A stretch of 39,366 bases of DNA from Isosphaera sp. (GCA_013822345.1 PNKH01000077.1:1-39366); one strand, 5' to 3'; shown: positions 24,888 to 32,714, counted from the first letter of the stretch. Translations and numbers: made by a program. Notes: generated by a model from the letters alone, not told the origin.

Positions 24888-26507
24888 ATGTCCGCCAACC
24901 GCTACCTCGTCTCGTTCGACGCCCGGACCGCCTACCACCGGTTCGCCGATGTCCTCGTCGTCGGGGCCGGGATCGCCGGCCTCCGGGCCGCCCTCGAGAT
25001 CCCCGACGACCTGGCCGTCCTGGTCGTCACCAAGGACCGGGTGACCGAGAGCAACAGCTCCTACGCCCAGGGCGGGATCGCCGGCGTCCGGTCCCCGGAG
25101 GACGCGTTCGAGAACCACATCGAGGACACCCTCGTCGCCGGGGACGGGCTGTGCGACCGGGCGGTGGTCGAGCACGTCGTCCGCGAGGCCCCGGCCCAGA
25201 TCGAGACGCTCGTCCGGTGGGGCACGAAGTTCGACACCGAGAACGGCGAACTCGCCCTCACCCGGGAGGGCGGGCACAGCCACCGGCGGATCGTCCACGC
25301 GCTGGGCGACTCGACCGGGTTCGAGGTCATGCGGGCGATCATCGCCACCGCCCGGACCGCCCCGAACCTCACCCTCTGGGACGACACCTTCACCGTCGAC
25401 CTGCTCACCCACGCCGGCCGGTGCGTCGGGGCGGTGGTCGCCCGGAACGGGGCCGGGAAGGTGCTCGTCTGGGCCCGGCAGGTGATCCTGGCGGCCGGCG
25501 GGTGCGGGATGGTGTACCGGGAGACGACCAACCCGCCGGTCGCGACCGGGGACGGGATGGCGGCCGCGTACCGGGCCGGGGCCGAGCTGCGGGACATGGA
25601 GTTCATGCAGTTCCACCCCACGGTGCTGTACGTCGCCGGGTCGGCCCGATACCTGGTGAGCGAGGCGGTCCGCGGCGAGGGGGCGTACCTGCGGGACGTC
25701 CACGGCGAGCGGTTCATGCCGGCGGCCGACGACCGGGCCGAACTGGCCCCGCGCGACGTGGTCGCCCGGGCCATCTTCCGGACGATGGAGCGGACCCAGC
25801 ACCCGAACGTGTACCTCGACCTGTCGCACCTCGACCCGGAGATGGTGCTCCGCCGGTTCCCCGGGATCAACCGCGTCTGCCGCGGGTTCGGGCTGGACAT
25901 CACCCGCGACCGCGTCCCGGTCCGCCCGGGGGCGCATTACATGATCGGCGGGGTGACGGTCGACGCCGAAGGCCGGACGACGCTGCCGGGGCTGTGGGCG
26001 GCCGGGGAGGTGTCGAGCAGCGGGCTGCACGGGGCGAACCGGCTGGCGTCGAACAGCCTGGTCGAGGGGCTGGTGTACGGGACGGCGTGCGCCCGCGGGG
26101 CGGCCGAGGCGGCCCGGCGGGAGCCCGGCGACCTCGCCGCCCTGCCGCTGAAGTACGTGATCCCGCCGGCCGACCCGACCGACCGCTTGGACGTGGCCGA
26201 CCTGACCGCGTCGCTGCGGAGCCTGATGGTGCGGAAGATGGGGATCGTCCGGGACCGGGGCCGGCTGGCGGAGGCGGAGAAGGACGTCGGGTTCTGGTGC
26301 CGGTACGCCCTGGCCCGAGAGTTCGACGGGAAGCCCGGGTGGGAGCTGCAGAACCTCTTGACCGTGGCCCGGCTGATGATCGACGCGGCCCGGCGGCGGG
26401 AGGAGTCGCGCGGGACGCACTTCCGGAGCGACTTCCCGGCCCGGGACGACGCCCGGTGGGGGCTCCGCCACGTCGTCGCCCCGCCGGCCAATCCGCCGGC
26501 CGGGTGA
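24888..26507 (+). CDS. nadB: L-aspartate oxidase
   Basis: A 539-residue flavoprotein that oxidises L-aspartate to iminoaspartate, the first step of de novo NAD synthesis. Visible features are the FAD-binding VVGAGIAGLRAAL (25-37), SSYAQGGIAGV (58-68), the substrate region GGHSHRRIVHALGD, EFMQFHPTVLY, GAHYMIGGVTVD and LHGANRLASNSLVEGLVYG. The C-terminal helical domain common to this family is present with LRSLMVRKMGIVRD. Length is normal. Start ATG 24888 follows a weak GGGG site within a small hairpin. The next genes of the pathway (nadA, nadC) are not in the window. It is followed after 47 bp by a small exported protein on the same strand. Confidence 0.95.
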   Translation: MSANRYLVSFDARTAYHRFADVLVVGAGIAGLRAALEIPDDLAVLVVTKDRVTESNSSYAQGGIAGVRSPEDAFENHIEDTLVAGDGLCDRAVVEHVVREAPAQIETLVRWGTKFDTENGELALTREGGHSHRRIVHALGDSTGFEVMRAIIATARTAPNLTLWDDTFTVDLLTHAGRCVGAVVARNGAGKVLVWARQVILAAGGCGMVYRETTNPPVATGDGMAAAYRAGAELRDMEFMQFHPTVLYVAGSARYLVSEAVRGEGAYLRDVHGERFMPAADDRAELAPRDVVARAIFRTMERTQHPNVYLDLSHLDPEMVLRRFPGINRVCRGFGLDITRDRVPVRPGAHYMIGGVTVDAEGRTTLPGLWAAGEVSSSGLHGANRLASNSLVEGLVYGTACARGAAEAARREPGDLAALPLKYVIPPADPTDRLDVADLTASLRSLMVRKMGIVRDRGRLAEAEKDVGFWCRYALAREFDGKPGWELQNLLTVARLMIDAARRREESRGTHFRSDFPARDDARWGLRHVVAPPANPPAG

Positions 26508-26554
26508 CCCCGTCGGGTGGGTGTCGCCCCCACCCACCCCGCCGAGGTGCCCCG

Positions 26555-27145
26555 ATGCCGCTGCTCGCCGCCCTGCTCGCCGTGTCCGCGACCGCCCCGC
26601 CGGACGACAAGAAGGACGCCAGGCCGGCCCTGCCGGTGACCCTGACGGTGGTGTCGAAGGCGGACAAGTACGTGTTCGACGGCGGCGGGCTGACGCCGGC
26701 GGAGTACAAGAAGGCGCTGGAGGAGCGGGCGAAGAACATCGCGAAGGGGGCGGACGTCAAGGCGCCGAAGCCGCTCGCGGTGGACCTCGTGCTGGTGCTG
26801 AAGAACACGGGCAAGGACAAGCTGGTGCTGTTCGTCGGCGGGGACCCGAACGTGTTCACCCTGGAGCTGGCCGGCGGGGCCGGGGTGGTGACGATGCCGA
26901 ACCCGGTCGCGTTCACCGAGGAGTTCCGCGCCCCGAGGGCGGTCGCGCTGGAGCCGGGCGGGACCTACGAGGTGCCGGTGAAGGTGCTGGCCGACGGCCA
27001 CCGCGGGCTGTCCCGGCTGGTCTTCTGGACCGGCCCGGGGGAGTACAAACTGACGGCCAAATACGTGCTGGCGGCGGACGCCAACGGGGCGAAGGGGCCG
27101 GAGGTGACGAGCGGGCCGGCGAAGATCGTGGTGGCGGAGAAGTGA
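26555..27145 (+). CDS. Small exported protein (unrecognised)
   Basis: A 196-residue protein. MPLLAALLAVSATAPPDDKK is a short signal peptide followed by a charged start of the mature chain. The rest looks like one beta-sandwich: LPVTLTVVSKADKYVFDG, AVDLVLVLKNTGKDKLVLFV, then GGTYEVPVKVLADG and WTGPGEYKLTAKYVL, which reads like an Ig-like or transglutaminase-associated beta fold. A helical insertion (AEYKKALEERAKNIAKG) lies near residues 49-65. No enzyme motif is visible. It lies 47 bp after nadB, so co-transcription is possible, but nothing links the functions. A complex inverted repeat begins 21 bp after the stop. Confidence 0.72.
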   Translation: MPLLAALLAVSATAPPDDKKDARPALPVTLTVVSKADKYVFDGGGLTPAEYKKALEERAKNIAKGADVKAPKPLAVDLVLVLKNTGKDKLVLFVGGDPNVFTLELAGGAGVVTMPNPVAFTEEFRAPRAVALEPGGTYEVPVKVLADGHRGLSRLVFWTGPGEYKLTAKYVLAADANGAKGPEVTSGPAKIVVAEK

Positions 27146-27166
27146 CGAATGAGGGTCGGCCGTCGG

Positions 27167-27324
27167 CCAGGGGTTCCGGCCCCGCCCTGGCGGGCGTGGC
27201 CTCCACCCCTGGCTACACTCGGTCGTCCCTCCGGGACTACAAACCCCGCTGGAGCCGCGGAGCGGCGGCCGACGGTAGCCAGGGGTGGAGCGACGGCCCG
27301 TCCCGGGCCGGACCGCAACCCCTG
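27167..27324. repeat. Nested inverted repeat element, about 158 bp
   Basis: The outer arms are CCAGGGGTTCCGGCCC (27167-27182) and its imperfect inverse GGGCCGG-ACCGC-AACCCCTGG (27305-27324). The inner arms CTCCACCCCTGGCTAC (27201-27216) and 27275-27290 are perfect over 16 bases. The centre contains ACTCGGTCGTCCCTCCGGGA. It follows the small exported gene and precedes the ispD stop. It fits a dispersed MITE-like palindrome and encodes no protein. Confidence 0.65.
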
Positions 27325-27397
27325 GCGGCGCACCCGGACGGCCGGCGCGCAACCCCTGCGGCCTACGCGGACGGCCGGTGCGCCGCCCCGACGCCCG

Positions 27398-28156
27398 TCA
27401 CCACATCCCCTCCTCGTCGAACGCCCGGCTGCCGCCGATCGGCTTCGGCTCCGGCCGCTTGGTGTCCCGGGCCGCGAGCACCGCCTCGGCCAGCTCCAGG
27501 TCGTCGCGGGTCGTGATCTTGAAGTTCGTCGGCGAGCCCGGCACCACCACCACCGGGTGCCCCAGCGCCTCCACCGCCTGGGCGTCGTCGGTCACCCCCT
27601 CGGCCCACTCCGCCCGCCGGGCGTAGGCGTCGACCAGCCAGTCGCGGCGGAACGCCTGCGGGGTCTGGGCCTGCCACAGCCCGGCCCGGGACACCGTCCC
27701 GGTCACCCGCCGGGTCTCCGCGTCGACCTGCTTCAGGGTGTCGGTGACCGGGACCGCGGCCATCGCCGCCCCGTGCTCCCGGGCGGCGGCGAACACCGCG
27801 TCGATCACCGCCGGCGGGGTGAGCGGGCGGACGGCGTCGTGCACCGCGACCAAGCCGATGTCCGGCGTCACCCGGGCCAGGGCGTTCGCCACCGAGTCGA
27901 ACCGCTCCGCCCCGCCGTCGACGAGTTCCGCGTTGGTGAAGGCCAGGAGGTGCCCGAACCGGGTGCGGAAGTCCTCCCGGTCGTCCGGGGCGACGACGAC
28001 GTACACCCGGGCGACCCCGGGCCGCGACCAGAACAGCTCCGCCGCCCGGAGCCACACCGGCCGGCCGCCCAGCGCGGTGAACGGCTTCTTCTCCCGCCCG
28101 CCGAACCGGGACGACTTCCCCGCCGCCGGGATCACCACCGCGACCTGACCGGACAT
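27398..28156 (-). CDS. ispD: 2-C-methyl-D-erythritol 4-phosphate cytidylyltransferase
   Basis: A 252-residue cytoplasmic enzyme that joins CTP and MEP in the MEP pathway to isoprenoids. Family marks: VIPAAGKSSRFGGREKKPF (nucleotide-binding loop, 8-26), VDGGAERFDSVANAL, VAVHDAVRPLTPPAVID, VPVTDTLK, LWQAQTPQAFRRDWL, GVTDDAQAVEALG and TNFKITTRDDLELAEAVL. The usual ERQDSV motif reads ERFDSV, and HDAARP reads HDAVRP, both mild changes. The C-terminus is about 20 residues longer than most (KRPEPKPIGGSRAFDEEGMW). It begins three bases after the stop of a small helical gene and is probably translated with it. Confidence 0.93.
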   Translation of the reverse strand: MSGQVAVVIPAAGKSSRFGGREKKPFTALGGRPVWLRAAELFWSRPGVARVYVVVAPDDREDFRTRFGHLLAFTNAELVDGGAERFDSVANALARVTPDIGLVAVHDAVRPLTPPAVIDAVFAAAREHGAAMAAVPVTDTLKQVDAETRRVTGTVSRAGLWQAQTPQAFRRDWLVDAYARRAEWAEGVTDDAQAVEALGHPVVVVPGSPTNFKITTRDDLELAEAVLAARDTKRPEPKPIGGSRAFDEEGMW

Positions 28157-28159
28157 GGC

Positions 28160-28480
28160 TCAGCCCCCGGGTGCCTGCCGCTGTTCTATGAGGTCGCGCC
28201 ACCGGGCGAACCGCTCGTGCCAACGTTCGACGGCGGCCTCCCGGTCGGCCAGGTCGCGCTCCGCCCCGGCGGCGAGGGCGGCGGCCGCGGCCAGCCCGGC
28301 GTCCCACCGGTCGAGGCGGTCTTCGAGCGCGGCGAGGAGGGGGCCGGTGACGGGCGGGGCGCCGGCGGCCGCGGCCGCGGCCGGGTCGGCGGCGCGGCGG
28401 TCGAGGTCGGCGAGGGCGTGGTCGGCGGCGGCGGTCATCCGGTCGAGGGCGGCGGCCCAGTCGGCGGTCGGCAGGGTCAT
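28160..28480 (-). CDS. Small Ala-rich helical protein upstream of ispD
   Basis: The start ATG at 28480 gives 106 residues beginning MTLPTADWAAALDRMTAAAD. The upstream frame is Pro/Arg-rich and lacks a better start. Almost the whole chain is predicted helical by eye: ADHALADLDRRAA, then LAALEDRLDRWDAGLAAAAA, then ADREAAVERWHERFARW, with heptad-like spacing, so a helical bundle or coiled coil is likely. I do not recognise it. It ends three bases before ispD on the same strand, and the starts of this gene and the TIM-barrel gene face away from each other across about 190 bp. Confidence 0.6.
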   Translation of the reverse strand: MTLPTADWAAALDRMTAAADHALADLDRRAADPAAAAAAGAPPVTGPLLAALEDRLDRWDAGLAAAAALAAGAERDLADREAAVERWHERFARWRDLIEQRQAPGG

Positions 28481-28667
28481 CGGCGGCCCCGGGGTTGAGA
28501 AGGTGGGCGGGGTGTACCCGTCCGGGGGGCGGCGGGGAAGCCGGTTTTTCCGCGGACATTCTCCTTGCGTCCGGGCCGGCGAGTGGGTATGCGAGCGAAC
28601 CCTCGGTTGGGGGAGCGTCGCGCCGGCGGGGGCCGGGGCGGGGCGGCCGGGGGTGGGGGGCCGCGCT

Positions 28668-29429
28668 GTGTACGTCGCCTGTTCCACGCTCTGCTTCGGC
28701 ACTCAGCCGCTGGACGACGCCCTGCGGACCGTCCGGGAGATGCGGTTCGCCAAGGCCGACCTGGCGGTCCACGCCGACGGCCCGCACCTGACCCCGGCCG
28801 AGGTCGCCGCCGACCCGGCCCGGGTCGCCCAGCGGCTGCGGGCCGCAAACCTGCCGCTGGCCGCCGTCCACCTGGACACCGGCCCGGCCGCCGCCCGCCC
28901 GGCCCGTGAGCAACTGCGGGCGGTCGCCCGCCTGGCCCGGGTCCTCGCCACCCCGCTGCTGACCGTCCCGGCGGCCCCGGCCGGGGCCGACCTGGACGCC
29001 GAGGCGGACCGCCTCCGGGAGTGGGTGGCGGTGGCCGCGGCCGAGGGGGTGATCCTGACCGCCGAGACGCGCGGCGGGACGGTGACCGCCGACCCGCTCG
29101 GGGCGGCGGAGCTGTGCCGCCGGGTGGGCGGGCTGTACCTGACGCTCGACCCGAGCCACTACCACGCCGGGCCGCACGGGCCGGCGAACTACGACGCCCT
29201 GTTCCCGCTGGTCCGGCACGTCCGGCTGCGGGACACCGGGGACGCCCCGGACCAGTTCCAGGTGCGGGTCGGGCGCGGCGGGGTGGAGTACGGGCGGATC
29301 ATCGCGCAGCTGGAGCGGTGCCGGTACGACCGGGCCCTGACGGTGGACGTGCGGGATTTACCGGGCGACCCGTTCCCCGCCGAGCCGGAGGTGCGGAAGC
29401 TGAAATTCTTGCTCGAGTCGCTGGTGTAG
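28668..29429 (+). CDS. Sugar phosphate isomerase/epimerase (TIM barrel)
   Basis: A 253-residue AP-endonuclease-2-type TIM barrel. Start is taken at GTG 28668, with a G-rich site seven bases upstream; no ATG in frame fits better. Features matching the xylose isomerase-like family are the N-terminal CSTLCFGTQPLDDAL, AAVHLDTG, a metal-binding Glu in ILTAETRGG, LTLDPSHYHAG (Asp and His) and VRHVRLRDTGD (His and Asp), and a Glu-poor C-terminus. These give the metal site expected for isomerases or epimerases of sugars and inositols. The substrate is not identifiable. It follows a divergent region from the ispD pair and is followed after 11 bases by a hairpin. Confidence 0.82.
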   Translation: MYVACSTLCFGTQPLDDALRTVREMRFAKADLAVHADGPHLTPAEVAADPARVAQRLRAANLPLAAVHLDTGPAAARPAREQLRAVARLARVLATPLLTVPAAPAGADLDAEADRLREWVAVAAAEGVILTAETRGGTVTADPLGAAELCRRVGGLYLTLDPSHYHAGPHGPANYDALFPLVRHVRLRDTGDAPDQFQVRVGRGGVEYGRIIAQLERCRYDRALTVDVRDLPGDPFPAEPEVRKLKFLLESLV

Positions 29430-29440
29430 AGCGGGGTGCT

Positions 29441-29494
29441 CCGCCGCTTGCGGCGTTGCGGACACCGTACCGCACGCAACGCCGCGAGCGGCGG
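29441..29494. repeat. Hairpin after the isomerase gene, same family as 24788-24830
   Basis: CCGCCGCTTGCGGCGTTGCG (29441-29460) pairs with 29475-29494 apart from one G-T position, around a 14-base loop. The arms are those of 24788-24830 with a longer loop. It starts 11 bases past the stop codon. Confidence 0.8.
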
Positions 29495-29604
29495 CGCCCC
29501 GCGTAACCCGTCCGTCACGTTCCGGTTTTTCCCTCTCGACGCCCCACATCTGGGGCACGAACAATGCCATCAAGTCCTTGCGTCCCGGGGTGACCTCTGG
29601 GAAA

Positions 29605-29633
29605 CTGATGAGAACACGGGCGGTCTGTAGAAT
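29605..29633 (+). promoter_or_regulatory. Possible promoter for the protease gene
   Basis: TAGAAT (29628-29633) matches a sigma70 -10 box at five of six positions. CTGATG (29605-29610), 17 bases upstream, is a poor -35. The region is less GC-rich than its surroundings and faces the gene at 29697. A tentative call. Confidence 0.3.
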
Positions 29634-29696
29634 CGTTCGGCCCGGTGAGGTATTCTTAACACAACGTCGCTACCGCGCAGAGCCGGAGTTGCTCCC

Positions 29697-30752
29697 ATGA
29701 CGACGCGTCGGTCGGGCCGCCGGATGGCCGGCCTCGGTGCCCTGTTCGTTCTCCTCCTCGCCGCGGCCCCGAACCGGGCCGACGATCCCAAGTGGGACAC
29801 CCGGCGGACCACCCACCCGGAGGACCTGGCCGAACTGAAGGCCCTCCAGTCCCGGGTCAAGGCGGTCGTCGACAAGTGCACCCCGACGACGGTCGCGATC
29901 ACGATCTCCAGCGGGTTCGCGGTCGGGGCCGGGAGCGGGGTGATCGTCTCCGAGGACGGCCTCGTCCTGACCGCCGCCCACGTCATCGCCGGCGACGGGA
30001 AGCTCGGCGGCGGGGGCGGGTACGAGGCCGGGAAGGAGTGCACCATCGTCCTCCCGGACGGGAAGCGGGTGAAGGCGAAGACGCTCGGGATCAACGACGC
30101 CAAGGACAGCGGGATGGTGAGGATCACCGACAAGGGGCCGAACGACGGGAAGTGGCCGTTCTCCCCCGTCGCCAAGTCGGCCGAGCTGAAGAAGGACCAG
30201 TGGGTGGTGTCGCTCGGCCACCCGGGCGGGCCGAAGCCCGGCCGGGCCCCGGTCGCCCGCCTCGGGCAGATCCGGAGCAACGGCAAGGACCTGGTCACCA
30301 GCGACTGCACCCTGGTCGGCGGGGACAGCGGCGGCCCGCTGTTCGACCTGGACGGGAACGTCGTCGGGATCCACAGCCGGATCGGGTTCACCCTGTCCTC
30401 GAACATCCACGTCTCGTCCGACCGGTTCAAGCTCGAGTGGGACAAGCTGGTCGCCGGGGAGGTGGTCGGCCGGCAGCCGAAGTCGAGCGGGGCGGTGGTC
30501 GGGGTGATCTTCTCGGACGACGAGGAGGACGACGCCTGGGTGAGCGTGGTGGAGGAGGACGGCCCGGCCGCCAAGGCCGGGGTGAAGCCCGGGGACACCA
30601 TCACCAAGGTGAACGCCGACGTGGTCAAGAGCGTCAAGCGGTTCCGCGAGATCCTCCGCGACAAGAAGCCCGGGGAGGTGGTCAAGCTGACCGTCCGCCG
30701 CGGGGTCGAGATCCTGACCCTGTCCGTCACCCTCGGCAAGCGCGCCGCCTAG
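29697..30752 (+). CDS. HtrA-like trypsin/PDZ serine protease, exported
   Basis: A 351-residue protein with the signal peptide MTTRRSGRRMAGLGALFVLL followed by ASN/ASP-rich mature start. The trypsin-fold domain has the complete triad: His95 in LTAAHVI, Asp137 in DAKDSGMV and Ser211 in GGDSGGPLFDLDG. One PDZ domain follows at about 262-350 (VVEEDGPAAKAGVKPGDTI). This is the standard DegP/HtrA order, with one PDZ. It is expected to act in the periplasm on misfolded or damaged proteins. A GGAG site precedes ATG 29697. The next gene encodes a related but catalytically altered protein 188 bp downstream on the same strand, so the two probably work together or arose by duplication. Confidence 0.9.
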   Translation: MTTRRSGRRMAGLGALFVLLLAAAPNRADDPKWDTRRTTHPEDLAELKALQSRVKAVVDKCTPTTVAITISSGFAVGAGSGVIVSEDGLVLTAAHVIAGDGKLGGGGGYEAGKECTIVLPDGKRVKAKTLGINDAKDSGMVRITDKGPNDGKWPFSPVAKSAELKKDQWVVSLGHPGGPKPGRAPVARLGQIRSNGKDLVTSDCTLVGGDSGGPLFDLDGNVVGIHSRIGFTLSSNIHVSSDRFKLEWDKLVAGEVVGRQPKSSGAVVGVIFSDDEEDDAWVSVVEEDGPAAKAGVKPGDTITKVNADVVKSVKRFREILRDKKPGEVVKLTVRRGVEILTLSVTLGKRAA

Positions 30753-30764
30753 ATCGCCCGTTGC

Positions 30765-30861
30765 CAGTGGCCCGTTGCCAGTTGAGGGCCGAGTGCGTCG
30801 GGTGCCTCAACGGCACCGGGTTGAGCGATCCTGGACCGGCCAGCCCAACAACTGGCCACTG
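30765..30861. repeat. Imperfect inverted repeat between the two protease genes
   Basis: CAGTGGCC (30765-30772) and CCAGTTG (30778-30784) pair with CAACTGGCCACTG (30849-30861), leaving a small bulge. TTGCCAGTGGCCCGTTGCCA is internally repetitive. An inner stem of CTCAAC with GTTGAG lies between them. It sits 12 bp after the first stop, so it may end or shape that transcript. Confidence 0.5.
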
Positions 30862-30940
30862 TCAAAGCAAACCCTCTTCCTCACCCCCGCGGGTGACCGC
30901 CAGACCCACCCCCGACCGCCACCTTCCGGAGTGCCGACCG

Positions 30941-31972
30941 ATGACCGCTCGTGCGTTCGCCGCCGCCCTCGTCCTGGCCGGGTCCGCCGCCCCGGCGGCC
31001 GCCCAGATCTCGTCGAACCCGAAGCTCCTGGCCCCGTTCAGGACGGTGGTGGCGGCGGCCAACGACTCGACCGTCCGGGTCCGCGGGGACGACAAGGACA
31101 TCGCCCTCGGGACGGTGGTGTTCGCCGACGGGTTCATCCTGACCAAGGCGAGCGAGCTGAAGGGCTCGCTGTCGGTCCGGCTGTCCGACGGGACCGAGTT
31201 CGGGGCCAAGATCCTCGCCACCCACGTCCCGACCGACCTGGCGATGCTCAAGATCGACGTGAAGGGGCTCAAGCCGGTGTCGTTCGCCGACACCAAGGGG
31301 GTGCCGATCGGGAACTGGCTGGCGGCGGCCAACGCCCCGCCGGCCGGGGGCGGGTCGGCGACCGCCCTGGCGGTCGGGATCGTCAGCCACGGGACCCGAG
31401 CCCTGACCGGGCCGGACGCGACGGTGGTGAACGCCAACCGCGGGTTCCTCGGGATCATCCCGGTGGACGAGAAGGACAAGGACGGGAAGGTGATCGGGGC
31501 GAAGATCGAGAGCCTGGACGCCAAGGGCGGGGCGGCGAAGGCCGGGCTGAAGGCGAAGGACGTGATCACGGAGGTGAACGGGACCGCCACCCCCGGCCAG
31601 GAGACGCTCCGGGCGCTGCTGGAGAACCTCCGGCCGGACGACGTGGTGAAGCTGAAGGTGCTGCGGGACGGGGAGGAGAAGGAGTTCAAGGCGACGCTGA
31701 CCCGGTCGCTGCAGCCGAGCCGGGGGGACATCCAGAACGCGATGGGCGGGACGCTGTCCGGCCGGCGGACCGGGTTCCCGGCGGTGCTGCAGACGGACAT
31801 GGTGCTGGAGCCGAAGGACTGCGGCGGCCCGGTGGTGGACCTGGACGGGAAGGTGCTGGGGCTGAACATCGCCCGGGCCGGGCGGGTGGAGACGTGGATC
31901 CTGCCGAGCGAGCAGATCCGCCCGCTGCTGGACGAGCTGAAGGCCGGGAAGTCGACCGCCGGGAAGAAGTGA
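30941..31972 (+). CDS. Trypsin-fold/PDZ protein lacking His and Ser
   Basis: A 343-residue exported protein (signal MTARAFAAALVLAGSAAPAA). Its first half resembles HtrA: GTVVFADGFILTKASEL (His position holds Ser71), THVPTDLAMLKID (Asp99 kept) and GIVSHGTRAL. Then a PDZ-like domain (about 165-255: GFLGIIPVDEK ... KAGLKAKDVITEVNG) interrupts it. The rest of the trypsin fold resumes with AVLQTDMVLEPKDCGGPVVD (Ser position is Cys294) and GLNIARAGRVETWILPSEQI. Normal HtrA proteins have the PDZ after the protease domain, so here it seems inserted in the second barrel. With His lost, it is probably a non-proteolytic binding partner or inhibitor of its neighbour; a Cys-based activity cannot be excluded. 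Confidence 0.85.
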   Translation: MTARAFAAALVLAGSAAPAAAQISSNPKLLAPFRTVVAAANDSTVRVRGDDKDIALGTVVFADGFILTKASELKGSLSVRLSDGTEFGAKILATHVPTDLAMLKIDVKGLKPVSFADTKGVPIGNWLAAANAPPAGGGSATALAVGIVSHGTRALTGPDATVVNANRGFLGIIPVDEKDKDGKVIGAKIESLDAKGGAAKAGLKAKDVITEVNGTATPGQETLRALLENLRPDDVVKLKVLRDGEEKEFKATLTRSLQPSRGDIQNAMGGTLSGRRTGFPAVLQTDMVLEPKDCGGPVVDLDGKVLGLNIARAGRVETWILPSEQIRPLLDELKAGKSTAGKK

Positions 31973-32092
31973 CCGCGGCCAGGTCGACGAGTCCGCGAGA
32001 CGACCGACCGCCAGTGTCCTTTCGCCGCCCCCGCGGCTGACCCCGGTCACGGGGCATTGCCGGCTAACACGGGAGGTTGTTGCACCTCAGCC

Positions 32093-32135
32093 GTCGCCCG
32101 GGTACGCTCACCGCCGGTGAGCGTACCCGGGCGAC
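32093..32135. repeat. Perfect 21-bp palindrome around one base
   Basis: The arms 32093-32113 and 32115-32135 are exact inverses; the arm runs GTCGCCCGGGTACGCTCACCG. It lies 120 bp after the pseudo-protease stop and 68 bp before the next start. With a one-base centre it could be a cruciform or a protein-binding site as well as an RNA hairpin. Confidence 0.8.
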
Positions 32136-32203
32136 TCTGTCGGTGGGCCTACCCTGTTACGCGGGATCGGCTGATCCCTGGCTCGGCCGCGGAGGCTTAG
32201 CAG

Positions 32204-32626
32204 GTGGCAGACGCGGCGGCACAGCGAGACTCGCTCCCCTACCGGCCGGTCCCACTGGCCGAGTTGGAGCGGGCCGCGTCCGAGTCCCCGGCGGCACTGC
32301 CGTACCTGCTCGCGGTGAAGTTCAACTACGATGTCAAGCAGGGCGGGTTCGCCCAACTCATGTACAACCTGCGGGGCGAGTTCCTGGCCGGCATCGAAGA
32401 CATGCTGCTCGCGGCGGGCGCGGCCGTCGCCCACGACCACTACGTCCGTGCGGTCACGGCCTGCCTGGAGGACAAGCCGGGGTACTTCCGCTTCCTCGCG
32501 TCGGACTACGCGGAGGCCAACGCCGTCAAGCACGCGCTCCAACTGCTGTCGGTCGAGTACCTCCAGCGGCGGGCCGACTTCGCGGACGAGGCGGCAGCGT
32601 TCCTGGCATCGTGCCCACGGGCGTAG
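32204..32626 (+). CDS. DMP19-like (DUF4375) small protein
   Basis: A 140-residue protein with no signal peptide. Start GTG 32204 has GGAGG eight bases upstream. The core VKFNYDVKQGGFAQLMYNLR, followed by EFLAGIEDMLLAAGAAVAHD, matches the DMP19/DUF4375 family, where a 'NGGF-x-Q-x-x-x-N' motif is followed by helices with conserved Gly-Ala. The family was first described as a DNA mimic that binds a repressor in Neisseria, but many members are uncharacterised, so the role here is open. It is the first of three short plus-strand genes, each followed by a palindromic attC-like site (here at 32635). That setting suggests an exchangeable cassette. Confidence 0.7.
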   Translation: MADAAAQRDSLPYRPVPLAELERAASESPAALPYLLAVKFNYDVKQGGFAQLMYNLRGEFLAGIEDMLLAAGAAVAHDHYVRAVTACLEDKPGYFRFLASDYAEANAVKHALQLLSVEYLQRRADFADEAAAFLASCPRA

Positions 32627-32634
32627 CCCAGAAC

Positions 32635-32714
32635 GCCGAACCATGCGATCCGCAAACCGCCGGGTCATGCGTGCCGTGCGCCACCCGGGCGGCTGCTGGG
32701 CGTGGTCGTCCGGC
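32635..32714 (+). other. attC-like palindromic site, copy 1
   Basis: It opens with GCCGAAC (32635-32641), then the arm GCAAACCGCCGGGT (32652-32665), a variable middle, the partner arm ACCCGGGCGGCT (683-694 of this kb), and closes with GTCCGGC (32708-32714), which is the near inverse of the opening box. An unpaired A in the left arm and an extra G in the right arm prevent a perfect stem. It begins nine bases after the stop of the DMP19-like gene. Copies 2 and 3 follow the next two genes. Confidence 0.55.

Noticed and set aside
27149-27397. Open frame over the nested repeat after the small exported protein
   Set aside because: The sequence is a palindrome, and the translation is Arg/Pro/Ala repeats.
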